Of a stretch of DNA of 64,000 nt, positions 9,015 through 17,174 are shown piece by piece. Position 1 is the first letter of the stretch, and each line of letters begins with the position of its first letter. The notes under the pieces are model-generated. The model was not told where the DNA came from. It searched no databases and worked only from the letters and a program-made list of their open reading frames with translations. The DNA comes from JAWKSY01 sp041402125 (GTDB lineage Bacteria > Planctomycetota > GCA-002687715 > DRQF01), in contig JAWKSY010000016.1 of NCBI GenBank assembly GCA_041402125.1, forward strand, positions 1-64,000, read 5' to 3'. Made by a program: the position numbers and the translations under genes.

Positions 9015-11428
9015 AGGGTCTCCTCGAGAACCTGCTCGGACTGTCCCTCGACGGCGCGCGTCGCAACGGGGAATGGCGCGTCGAGTGGAACGGTCTGCCC
9101 GAGGGCGGCGACGGCATCCTCCTCCTGATCGCGCTCGTGGCGGCGATCGCCTGGGGCGTGACGAAGCTCTACCGCCGGGACGCCGGCCACCTCGCGCCGC
9201 GCGCGCGGCGAGGACTCGCCGCCTTGCGGATCGGCGCCTGCGTGATCGCGCTCGTGATGTTCCTCCAGCCGCAGCTCGTCGTCGACCGCGTGGAGTCGGT
9301 GCCCTCCAACCTCGTCATCCTGCGCGACGACTCCTCCAGCATGGAGGTGAAGGACGGCGAGGCCGACGACCCGGCCCTGGCGCAGGCGCGCGCGGCCGCG
9401 CTCGGCGTGGACGAACCCGCGTCGCTGGCCGGGATGACGCGTCGCGAGCGGTTGGAGCGTCTCCTCGCGGGGAGCTTCGTGGAGGATCTCGCGGCCGGAG
9501 GCGCGCGCCGCGTGCACGTGCACGGATTCGCCGACCGCTTCTTCCTGGATGCGCCGGCCGATCCCGAGATCGCTCGCCGTTCGCGCGAGCACACCGCGCT
9601 CGGGAGCGCCCTCGAGGAGGCGCTCGCGGCCTACCAGGGCCCGCCCCTCGCCGGCGTCGTCGTGCTCGGCGACGGGCGCTCGAACGCCGGCGCCTCGCTC
9701 GATCGCGCCGCCCGCCAGTTCGAACGCGCCGGAGTCCCGATCCACGCCGTCGTCGTCGGCGGCGAGCGCGAGCCGCGAAACGCCGCGGTGGCCGGCGTCG
9801 AGGTGAACGAGATCGTGTTCGTTCGCGATCCGATCGAGGTGAAGGTGACCGTCGAGGGACGCGGTCTCGAGGGCGAGACGACCGAGGTCCGGCTCGAGAA
9901 GAGCCGCGACGGCGGGGCGTGGGAGACCGTCGGCACGAAGGAGATCTCCTTCCTCGAGGAGGGACGTCTGAGCGAGGTCGCCTTCGGCTTCTCCGAGACG
10001 GAGGAGGGCGAGATCGAGCTGCGCGCCGTCGTGGAGCCGGTGCCGGGAGAGGTCGGCGAGGACGACAACTCGTCCTCCGGCCGCACGCGCGTCGTGAAGA
10101 AGCAGCTCCGGGTCCTGCTCGTCGCCGGCCTCGCCTTTCCCGAGGTGCAGTTCCTCACGAACACGCTGATGCGCGACCCCGGGATCGAGGCCTCGACCTG
10201 GCTGATGTTCGCGGACCCGGAGTACGCGCAGAAGGGCAACACCCCGATCGAGCGCCTCCCGAACTCCGCGGAGGAGCTCGACGTCTACGACTGCGTCGTG
10301 CTCTACGACACGGACCTTCGCCAGCTCCCGCCGAACTTCACGAGCCTGCTCGTGGACTTCGTCGGCCGCAGCGGCGGCGGCCTCGTCTACCTCGCCGGCG
10401 AGTCGGCGACGGCGGACATCTTCGACCGCAAGCACCCGGCCGCGGACGATCTGCTCGCGATCCTTCCCGTCGTTCGCGAGCCCGGCCTCTTCCAGACGCA
10501 GATCGAGATGCGCCTCGGCGCGACGACCGAGTGGCGACTCGACGTCACGCCGGCGGGGCGGGAGTCGGGACTCTTCGACTTCGGCGCGGATCCCGAGAAG
10601 ACGGCCCGGATCCTGCGCGATCTTCCCGGCTTCTACTGGCACTTCCCGATCACGCGGCCGAAGCCGGGCGCGTCCGTCCTCGCCCGACACGGCGATGATC
10701 GCATGAGCAACCAGTACGGTCGCCTGCCGGTGGTCGTGACCCAGCTCTACGGGCCGGGGCGGACCTTCTTCCTGGCGCTGGACAGCACCTACCGCTGGCG
10801 CTACCTCGACGAGAACCACTACGACGGCTTCTGGGCGCGGATCATCAACCGCGCCGGCGTCGCCAAGCGACTCGGCGGCCGCCAGCCTCTCGCCCTCTCG
10901 TCGGACCGCGCGGAGTTCGCGCCGGGCGAGGTCATCCAGCTCCGTGCCCGGCTTCCCGAGGGCGAGCGTCTCGGCGCGGACCTTCCCAGCCTCGCCGGCC
11001 AGGTCGAGGTGTCGGGGGAGGAGATCGAGCCGCTGGTGCTCCGTCCGGACGCGGCCGATCCGAACCTCTACGTCGGGACCTATCGCATCCGCCGCGGCGG
11101 CGCGCATCTGGTGCGCGTCTGGGCCTCGGAGGAGAACCAGGAGGGCGCGCGCGCCGCGACCTTCCCCTTCGACGCCCGCCGCCCCGACCGCGAGCTCATG
11201 ACGCCCTCGGCCGATCGACCGGCGCTGGCGCGGCTCGCCGAGGCGACCGGCGGCACCGTGCACGACCTCGCCGACGCGGGCCGCGTGAGCGCGGCGATCG
11301 CGACCGGCTTCGTCGACCTCGTGGATCAGGACCGTCAGGAGCTGTGGGACGCGCCGCTGCTCTTCGTCCTGCTCCTCGGCCTGATCTTCCTCGAGTGGGT
11401 GTTGCGCAAGCGCAACCGACTGGTCTGA
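9011..11428 (+). CDS. Membrane-anchored VWA-domain protein with glutamine-amidotransferase-like fold
   Basis: An 805-residue inner-membrane protein. Two N-terminal helices (about 35-50 and 72-88) precede a VWA domain with MIDAS motif DDSSS (residues 106-110). After two beta-sandwich segments, residues about 365-620 resemble the glutamine-amidotransferase-like domain found in planctomycete VWA proteins (QLRVLLVAGLAFPEVQFL, then GGLVYLAGES), without a clear catalytic Cys-His pair. A final helix (LLFVLLLGLIFLEWVL) is followed by a basic tail. ATG 9011 is preceded by GGGAGGGA with 7-base spacing. It pairs with the preceding BatA-like protein. Confidence 0.8.
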   Translation: MKGLLENLLGLSLDGARRNGEWRVEWNGLPEGGDGILLLIALVAAIAWGVTKLYRRDAGHLAPRARRGLAALRIGACVIALVMFLQPQLVVDRVESVPSNLVILRDDSSSMEVKDGEADDPALAQARAAALGVDEPASLAGMTRRERLERLLAGSFVEDLAAGGARRVHVHGFADRFFLDAPADPEIARRSREHTALGSALEEALAAYQGPPLAGVVVLGDGRSNAGASLDRAARQFERAGVPIHAVVVGGEREPRNAAVAGVEVNEIVFVRDPIEVKVTVEGRGLEGETTEVRLEKSRDGGAWETVGTKEISFLEEGRLSEVAFGFSETEEGEIELRAVVEPVPGEVGEDDNSSSGRTRVVKKQLRVLLVAGLAFPEVQFLTNTLMRDPGIEASTWLMFADPEYAQKGNTPIERLPNSAEELDVYDCVVLYDTDLRQLPPNFTSLLVDFVGRSGGGLVYLAGESATADIFDRKHPAADDLLAILPVVREPGLFQTQIEMRLGATTEWRLDVTPAGRESGLFDFGADPEKTARILRDLPGFYWHFPITRPKPGASVLARHGDDRMSNQYGRLPVVVTQLYGPGRTFFLALDSTYRWRYLDENHYDGFWARIINRAGVAKRLGGRQPLALSSDRAEFAPGEVIQLRARLPEGERLGADLPSLAGQVEVSGEEIEPLVLRPDAADPNLYVGTYRIRRGGAHLVRVWASEENQEGARAATFPFDARRPDRELMTPSADRPALARLAEATGGTVHDLADAGRVSAAIATGFVDLVDQDRQELWDAPLLFVLLLGLIFLEWVLRKRNRLV

Positions 11429-11435
11429 GACGACG

Positions 11436-13541
11436 ATGAGCGAACGCGAAGCCCCACTCCGATTCGACGCCGCCGCCCTCGCCGAGGAGGCCCGAGGGAG
11501 GGTCCGCCGCTTCGGCGAGCGCGCCCGGCGCTACCTCGCCCTCCGCGGCGGCGTCGCCGTCCTCGGCGCGCTCCTCGCGGCCGGCGTCGCGACCTTCCTC
11601 GTCGATCGGCTCCTCCGGCTCGGGCCCTGGGCGCGGCTGGCGCTCGCCCTCGGAGCGCTCGTCGTCGTCGGGCGCATCGCCTGGCGTTTCCTCGCCCGGC
11701 CCTTGCGCGGCCGCTGGGAGGAGCTGGATCTCGCCGCGGCGCTCGACCGCCGGGCGCCGGTCGGGGTCTCGAGGAGCTTCGTCGCCCAGCGCCTCGCGAC
11801 GCTCACGCAGCTCGCCGAGCGGATGGAACGACCGCGCGAGGACGACTCGCCGGAGTTCATCTCCCGGGCCCTGCGGACGAGTCACGAGGAGCTCGCGGCC
11901 CATCCGCTCGAGGGCGCGCTCGACCACCGCCGCGCGCGTCGCAACGCGCTCCTCTGCGTGGCGCTCGTCGTCCTGCCGGCGACCCTCTTCGTCTTCTCCG
12001 ACGACGCCCGGCTCTGGGCGCGGCGCTGGTTCCTCCTCTCGAACGAGAAGTGGCCGCAGGACACCTACCTCGCGATCCGCGGCGCCGAGGGCGGCCGCAT
12101 GATCGTGCCCCGCGCCGAGGCGATCGAACTCGTGGCCTATGCGCGGGACGGTTCGGTCGTCCCGAAGAGGGTGGAGATCGAGTACGCGATCGACGGCGGG
12201 GCCGAGGTGCGCGAGGTCATGTCGCGCTACGGCGAGAACGACTTCCGGATCCAGCTTCCCGGCATCCGCGACCGCGCCGAGATCTGGCTGCGCGGCGGAG
12301 ACGATCGCCTGGGGCCCGTCGTCCTCGAGGCGCGAGACCGGCCGAGCGTGGAGGGCTTCGACCTCGAGGCGCGGCTCGAGCAGGACGGCTCCGTCGAGAA
12401 CTTCTCCTTCGCGCGGCAGAACGAGAACCTCGCCTTCCGGCGCGACACCCGCATGAGGCTCGACCTCCGCACGAACGAGCCCGTGGGCGAGCTCGAGATC
12501 GCGGCGCCGGGAGGCGAGGGGATCACGCGCGATCGCCTCGACGATCGCCGCGAGCGGCTGACCTGGACCCACGTCGAGCGACGCGTCCTGTCGATCGAGT
12601 TCACGAGCGTCGCCACGGGGCTCCGCTCGCGACCGGTCAGCCTCGACCTCGGCCTCCGCGAGGATTCGGCGCCGCGCCTCACCTTCGGGGTCGAGGGCGT
12701 GCGCGACCGCGTGACGCCGGTGGCGACGGTGCCGACCTCGATCCTCGCCCGCGACGACTTCGCGCTCCGCGACGTGAACCTCGAAGTGCTCGTGGCCACG
12801 CCGGGCGCGGAGAGCGGCGCTCCCGCCGTGACGCTCCTGGCCGAGTTCGAGAAGGAGGCGGCGGAGACCGCCTTCGAGCGTGAGCGGCGCGTCGAGCTGA
12901 GCGAGCTCGGATTGAAGGTCGGGCAGACCGTCGAGCTCGCGGCCTCGGCCCGCGATCACTGTCACCTCGGGCCGCAGACCGGGCGCTCGCGCCCGCGGGT
13001 CCTCCGGGTCGTGTCCCCGGAGGAGCTCTTCCGCGAGATCGCGCTCCGCCTGCAGCGGACGCGGGCGCGGTTTCGCCAGGCCCACGACGACGCCATCGAG
13101 ACGCGCGACCGCCTCGCCCGGGAGGAGGACGCGATGAGCCGCGCCGAGGAGCTCCTGCGTCGTCATCGCCTCCTCGAGCGCGAGGTCTGGTCGGCGGCGC
13201 GTCAGCTCGAATCGAGCGTCCTGGAACTCCAGCTCAACCGGCTCGTCGAACGCGAGGCGGAGGAGATCCTCCGCCGGAACGTCCTCGAGCCCCTGGCCCG
13301 CCTGCACGACCGCGATCTGCTCACCCAGCGGACCGGACTGGAGGGCGTGGTGCTGGGCCGCGAGGACGCGCCGGACCGTGCCGTGACCCTGGAGCGGCAG
13401 GAGGGGATCGTCCGCGAGATGAAGCGGATCCTCGAGGGTCTGAAGCAGTGGGACAGCTTCATCGACCTCATCAACCAGCTCAACGAGATCATCAAGGTCC
13501 AGGACGGCGTGCGCGACGATACGATGGGCGGCGGCCGCTGA
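11436..13541 (+). CDS. DUF4175-like large membrane protein with C-terminal coiled coil
   Basis: A 701-residue protein. Two hydrophobic helices near residues 38-58 and 65-85 and another near 170-190 place the N-terminus in the membrane. A long beta-rich region (about 200-510) follows, then an Arg/Glu-rich coiled coil from about 530 to 650 (repeated ALRLQRTRARFRQA and REEDAMSRAEELLRR types). This layout resembles DUF4175-type proteins that follow VWA genes in planctomycete clusters; family identity is by layout only. It begins 8 bases after the VWA stop and is followed 13 bases later by another coiled-coil protein, a likely partner. Confidence 0.65.
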   Translation: MSEREAPLRFDAAALAEEARGRVRRFGERARRYLALRGGVAVLGALLAAGVATFLVDRLLRLGPWARLALALGALVVVGRIAWRFLARPLRGRWEELDLAAALDRRAPVGVSRSFVAQRLATLTQLAERMERPREDDSPEFISRALRTSHEELAAHPLEGALDHRRARRNALLCVALVVLPATLFVFSDDARLWARRWFLLSNEKWPQDTYLAIRGAEGGRMIVPRAEAIELVAYARDGSVVPKRVEIEYAIDGGAEVREVMSRYGENDFRIQLPGIRDRAEIWLRGGDDRLGPVVLEARDRPSVEGFDLEARLEQDGSVENFSFARQNENLAFRRDTRMRLDLRTNEPVGELEIAAPGGEGITRDRLDDRRERLTWTHVERRVLSIEFTSVATGLRSRPVSLDLGLREDSAPRLTFGVEGVRDRVTPVATVPTSILARDDFALRDVNLEVLVATPGAESGAPAVTLLAEFEKEAAETAFERERRVELSELGLKVGQTVELAASARDHCHLGPQTGRSRPRVLRVVSPEELFREIALRLQRTRARFRQAHDDAIETRDRLAREEDAMSRAEELLRRHRLLEREVWSAARQLESSVLELQLNRLVEREAEEILRRNVLEPLARLHDRDLLTQRTGLEGVVLGREDAPDRAVTLERQEGIVREMKRILEGLKQWDSFIDLINQLNEIIKVQDGVRDDTMGGGR

Positions 13542-13554
13542 CGGAGGACGAAGG

Positions 13555-15021
13555 ATGCGATCGACGATCCCCAATGCGGTCCGGGTCGGACTCTGCGCGA
13601 TGGCGCTCCTCATGGGGGCGACCTCCGTCCGGGCCCAGGACGGCGCGAAGCCCGTGCCGGACGAGAAGTCCCGACGGGAGCAGCTCGAGTTCCGGCAGAA
13701 GAAGGCGATCGCCCACATGCAGGAACTCGAGGACCGGATGTTCCAGCTCGCCGAGCTGCTCGGCGACGCGGAGCCCGATCACAGCATGCGCCTGATCATG
13801 GGCCTCCAGAAGTCGCGCGAGGATCTCATCGTCGAGGAGATGGAGGAGGTCACGGGACTCATCAAGGAGGAGGCCTGGGACGCCGCGGAGGAGAAGCAGC
13901 GACAGGTGCTCTTCCGGCTCCGCGAGCTGCGCGAGCTCCTCCTCTCGACCGACCTCGATCTCCTCCTGAAGCTCCAGCGCCTGCGCAAGCTCAACCGCGG
14001 CCTGCTCGACCTCGCGAAGATCGCGAAGGAGGAGGAGCGCCTCGGCGGGGCCTCGGAGGAACTCGCGAAGGCGGAGAGTCCGGACGACGAGCAGAAGAAG
14101 CGGATGGAGAGCCTGGCGCGCGCTCAGGCGGAGAACCGCAAGCTCGCCGAGATCCTGCGCGCCGAGATGGCCGAGATCGCCGATTCCGAGATGAAGGCGT
14201 CGGAGCGACTCGACGAGGCCGGCAAGGCCATGAAGAGCGCGGAGCGCCCGCTCGAGCGGGGACGCGCCGAGGACGCGCGGAAGCCGCAGAAGGACGCGCG
14301 CGAGAAGCTGGAGGAGGCGAAGAAGGACCTCGAGGCCGCGCGGGAGCGTCTCCTCAAGGAACTCCAGCGCTTCATCCGCAAGGCGATCCTCCAGTCGCTC
14401 TTCCAGATGATCGACAACCAGACCCGTGTGAACGAGGACCTGACGCTGCTCACCTCGTCCTCGCCGGACCTCGCGATCCGCCGCCGCCGGGCGCGCGTCC
14501 AGCCGAAGCGCATCGAGGATCGCCAGCGCGAGGTCGTCACCCTCGCTCGCGACGCGGTCCAGCTCCTCGAGGAGACGCAGTACGCCGTCGCGCTTCCCTG
14601 GTCGGTCCGCTACATCCAGGAGTGGGCCGAGCCGAACGTCGCGCCGATCGCGGCCCAGAAGGCGACCCGGTCCGAGATCCGTCGGGGAGAGAAGGTCATC
14701 GCGGATTGCCGCGAGCTGGCCGACATCCTGATGGAGGAGGACAAGTACGCGAAGCAGAGCGAGGGCAACGACCGGGCGGAGCGGACGGTGAAACTCCTCG
14801 CCGAGCTCCGCACCCTGCGCTACCTGCAGGACCGCGTCCTCGCCGACACCCTCCTCGCGGTGGAAGGAGAGCGCAAGTCTCTCTCTGAGGACGAGTTGCG
14901 GATTCTTCGGAAGGTCCGGGCCATCCGCAACTGGGAGGCGACCCTCCGCGAGTTGACGCTGGAAATAGATCGGCGGGGTGCCGCCGAGCTCCTCGGGGGC
15001 GATAATGACGAAGGCTTCTGA
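13555..15021 (+). CDS. Exported coiled-coil protein of unknown function
   Basis: A 488-residue exported protein: signal peptide to about residue 27 (ATSVRAQDG), then almost continuous charged helix. Heptad-rich segments include LRELRELLLSTDLDLLLKLQRLRKL near 120-145, a Glu/Lys-rich stretch at 160-265, and a C-terminal helical region with LRTLRYLQDRVLADTLL. No enzymatic motif is seen. ATG 13555 follows ACGGAGGACGAAGG, a good ribosome-binding site. Its position after the DUF4175-like gene and before the interrupted small gene suggests a periplasmic structural partner of the MoxR/VWA system. Confidence 0.7.
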   Translation: MRSTIPNAVRVGLCAMALLMGATSVRAQDGAKPVPDEKSRREQLEFRQKKAIAHMQELEDRMFQLAELLGDAEPDHSMRLIMGLQKSREDLIVEEMEEVTGLIKEEAWDAAEEKQRQVLFRLRELRELLLSTDLDLLLKLQRLRKLNRGLLDLAKIAKEEERLGGASEELAKAESPDDEQKKRMESLARAQAENRKLAEILRAEMAEIADSEMKASERLDEAGKAMKSAERPLERGRAEDARKPQKDAREKLEEAKKDLEAARERLLKELQRFIRKAILQSLFQMIDNQTRVNEDLTLLTSSSPDLAIRRRRARVQPKRIEDRQREVVTLARDAVQLLEETQYAVALPWSVRYIQEWAEPNVAPIAAQKATRSEIRRGEKVIADCRELADILMEEDKYAKQSEGNDRAERTVKLLAELRTLRYLQDRVLADTLLAVEGERKSLSEDELRILRKVRAIRNWEATLRELTLEIDRRGAAELLGGDNDEGF

Positions 15022-15054
15022 CCGGAGCCGCTCCGGCAAGGAGGGACCGCAACG

Positions 15055-15699
15055 ATGACGCGAAGACCGAGGGTTCTTTCGGGACTCGTCCTGGGCGCCG
15101 CCCTGGCCGTCCTGGCGCCGCACGCCGCGGCGCAGAACGAGGAGATCACGCCGGAGTCGGTGGAGGTCGACATGGTCGATCCCCTCGGCGACGTCGCGAG
15201 CGACATGCACGACGCCGCGACCGGCCTCGATCGCGAGGCGCCCGGCGCCGACGTGATCCGGTCGCAGCGCACCGCGATCGCGAAGCTCGACAAGCTCGTC
15301 GAGAGTCTGAAGAAGCGGTGAGAGGGCGGGAGCTGAAGTGGCTCCGGAGAAGGGCGCGGTTCGCGTCCAGGCAACGGTAACGGTGGGTCGGGCGGCAATC
15401 CGGCCTCGGAGTCGGCTCTCCTCAAGGGCCCCGGCGGGGTCGGCGAGCTGACGAACAAGGGGGAGAACGGGACCCAGTTCGGGAACCTCCCCCCGAAGAT
15501 GCGCGACAAGATCCGACAGGCCCGGGAGCGGGGCTTCCCGCCGGGCTACGAGGACATGCTGCGCGACTACTACAAGCGGCTCGCTCGCGAGTCCGCGCCG
15601 GAACGGCGCGACGCGCCGCGCGAGACGCCGGTCGAGGGGCCGGCCGAGAAGCCCGCGGCCGAACCGGCGAAGAAGCCGGCCGGCGGCGAGAAGGGCTGA
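15055..15699 (+). pseudogene. Small exported protein interrupted by two in-frame TGA codons
   Basis: The frame opens with a signal peptide (MTRRPRVLSGLVLGAALAVL, to AAAQNEE) and an acidic helix ending KLDKLVESLKKR, then meets TGA at 15319-15321 and again at 15334-15336. The same frame then runs on through a Gly/Ser-rich linker, GGVGELTNKGENGTQFGNLPPK and RDKIRQARERGFPPGYEDM...YYKRLARE to 15699. The downstream part is the typical conserved end of the last gene in planctomycete MoxR clusters, so both parts belong to one protein of about 214 codons. The TGAs differ by one base from CGA and GGA, which would fit KKR-R-EGGS-G-SGSG. Sequencing error, recent inactivation or readthrough cannot be told apart from sequence alone. 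Confidence 0.65.
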
Positions 15700-15720
15700 T
15701 CCTCCGACCTCGATCGAAGA

Positions 15721-15756
15721 AGGGGCGACGATTCCCGCGGGAGTCGTCGCCCCTTT
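15721..15756 (+). terminator. Strong intrinsic terminator of the MoxR gene train
   Basis: A 16-bp stem pairs 15721-15736 with 15739-15754 (one T-G wobble, minimal loop) and is followed by TTT. It lies 21 bases after the last stop codon of the train and before the unrelated nitroreductase gene. Confidence 0.8.
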
Positions 15757-15871
15757 CGCTTGGGGGTCGCGTTCGCCCCGGCGTTCCGGTCTGTTAAGAG
15801 GCTCGGGGCGGACCCGGCGCGCGTCCGGGCCCTCGCCCCCCGAACCGAACCCGTGAATCGAGGAACTCCGC

Positions 15872-16507
15872 GTGGAATTCGACGACGTCCTGCGCCTGCG
15901 GCGCTCGGTGAAGCGCTTCGACCCCGAACACCGTCTCGACGACGAGGACCTGAAGCGCCTGTTCGCGGCGGTGGCGCTCACGCCCAGCTCCTTCAACATG
16001 CAGAACTGGCACTTCGTGGCGGTTCGCGACCCGGAGGTGAAGGAGCGCCTGTGCGCCGCGGCCTGGAACCAGCCCCAGGTCAAGGAGGCGGCGCTCGTCG
16101 TCGTCCTCGCCGGCCGCCTCGAAGCCTGGCGCGACTACGCCCGCTACCTGCGGAAAGCTCCGGCCGAGGTCCGTGACAACCTCGCCGGAATGATCCGGGG
16201 CTTCTACGAGGGGAAGGATGAGCTCGCGATGCAGGAGGCCTGCCGCTCGGTCGGTCTCGCCGGCATGACGATGATGCTCGCGGCCCGGAACCTGGGCTGG
16301 GAGAGCTGCCCGATGATCGGCTACGACCCGATCAAGGTGGCCGAGATCGTGGGGCTGCCCGCCGAGTGCCCGCCGCTCATGATGGTGACGATCGGTCGCG
16401 GATCGGCGCCGCCGCGTCCGCGCATGGGCCTGCTCGACTTCGAGGAGTTCGTCTCGCTGGATGCCTTCGGTCGCGGCGGGCTGAGCGGCGAGGTCGACGA
16501 CCGCTAG
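15872..16507 (+). CDS. Nitroreductase-family FMN oxidoreductase
   Basis: A 211-residue cytoplasmic flavoprotein that would use NAD(P)H to reduce nitro or related electrophilic compounds. Family features are the N-terminal RRSVKRFDP phosphate-binding arginines, TPSSFNMQNWHFV (residues 37-49) for FMN and dimer contacts, and the C-terminal GWESCPMIGYDP followed by a PPLMMVTIGRG strand. The start is GTG 15872, with GAGGA 7 bases upstream; no ATG gives the complete first helix. It converges tail to tail with rfbC, the last bases overlapping. Substrate cannot be told from sequence. Confidence 0.85.
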   Translation: MEFDDVLRLRRSVKRFDPEHRLDDEDLKRLFAAVALTPSSFNMQNWHFVAVRDPEVKERLCAAAWNQPQVKEAALVVVLAGRLEAWRDYARYLRKAPAEVRDNLAGMIRGFYEGKDELAMQEACRSVGLAGMTMMLAARNLGWESCPMIGYDPIKVAEIVGLPAECPPLMMVTIGRGSAPPRPRMGLLDFEEFVSLDAFGRGGLSGEVDDR

Positions 16508-17055
16508 AACAGGTCGCGCAGCTCGGAGAGGAGGGGGAAGCCACGGTCGCGATCGTTGATGGTGATCGCGCCCGGCTCCGTCCGCCAGTCGATCCCGAGG
16601 GCCGGGTCGTCCCAACGCAGGCCCCGCTCGCTCTCGCGCGAGTAGGGCGCCGAGACCTTGTAGAGCACCTCGGTGTCCTCGACGAGAGTGACGAAGCCGT
16701 GGGCGAAGCCCACCGGGACGAGGAGCTGCGCCCCGTTCTCGGCGCTCAGCTCGCGGGCGACGTGCCGGCCGAAGGTCGGTGAGTCCCGGCGGATGTCCAC
16801 CGCGACGTCGAGGACCGCGCCGCGGACGACGCGCACGAGCTTGTCCTGCGCGAAGGGCGCGATCTGGAAGTGCAGGCCCCGCAGGACGCCGCGGGAACGC
16901 GACAGCGAGTGGTTGTCCTGCACGAAGTCGATGTCGACCCCGCCGGCCCGGAAGGCCGCCCGGCTCCAGGTCTCGCTGAAGTACCCTCGCTCGTCGCCGT
17001 GACGGGCGGGACGGTAGACGCGGACGTCGGGGATCTCGGTGGACTCGAAGCTCAT
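16504..17055 (-). CDS. rfbC: dTDP-4-dehydrorhamnose 3,5-epimerase
   Basis: A 183-residue cytosolic cupin enzyme of dTDP-L-rhamnose synthesis. The catalytic His lies in RGLHFQ (His62), with aromatic residues Tyr132 and Tyr138 in EVLYKVSAPYS; DERGYFSETW near residue 22 and QDNHSLS near 46 are further family motifs. Length is normal (about 180). No rfbA, rfbB or rfbD genes lie nearby, so the pathway is split in this genome. The product would feed cell-surface polysaccharide, consistent with the glycosyltransferase at 33.9 kb, though they are not linked as an operon. Confidence 0.92.
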   Translation of the reverse strand: MSFESTEIPDVRVYRPARHGDERGYFSETWSRAAFRAGGVDIDFVQDNHSLSRSRGVLRGLHFQIAPFAQDKLVRVVRGAVLDVAVDIRRDSPTFGRHVARELSAENGAQLLVPVGFAHGFVTLVEDTEVLYKVSAPYSRESERGLRWDDPALGIDWRTEPGAITINDRDRGFPLLSELRDLF

Positions 17056-17111
17056 CGCGGGTTCCTTGCGGGTCGTCCCGTGGCGCGGCGGGGCCGGATC
17101 TCTGTCGGCAG

Positions 17112-17140
17112 GGGACAGGCTACCCGCCGGAGCGTATCCT
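17112..17140 (+). promoter_or_regulatory. Candidate promoter of the hybrid histidine kinase
   Basis: GGGACA at 17112-17117 and TATCCT at 17135-17140 are separated by 17 bases, resembling a sigma70-type promoter; the -10 ends 34 bases before the ATG. The same TATCCT appears on the minus strand at 31321-31326, upstream of the other hybrid kinase. Confidence 0.3.
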
Positions 17141-17174
17141 GCGAAGGGGTTCGCCTGACTCCGGGAGGATCGAC

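Noticed and set aside
15319..15336. TGA recoding as selenocysteine
   Set aside because: The codons lie in a Gly/Ser linker without a Cys-equivalent position, and no SECIS-like hairpin follows immediately; genetic code change is excluded by normal TGA stops elsewhere.
13492..16083. 863-codon minus-strand frame opposite the coiled-coil gene
   Set aside because: Antisense shadow with low-complexity composition, no motifs and no ribosome-binding site.
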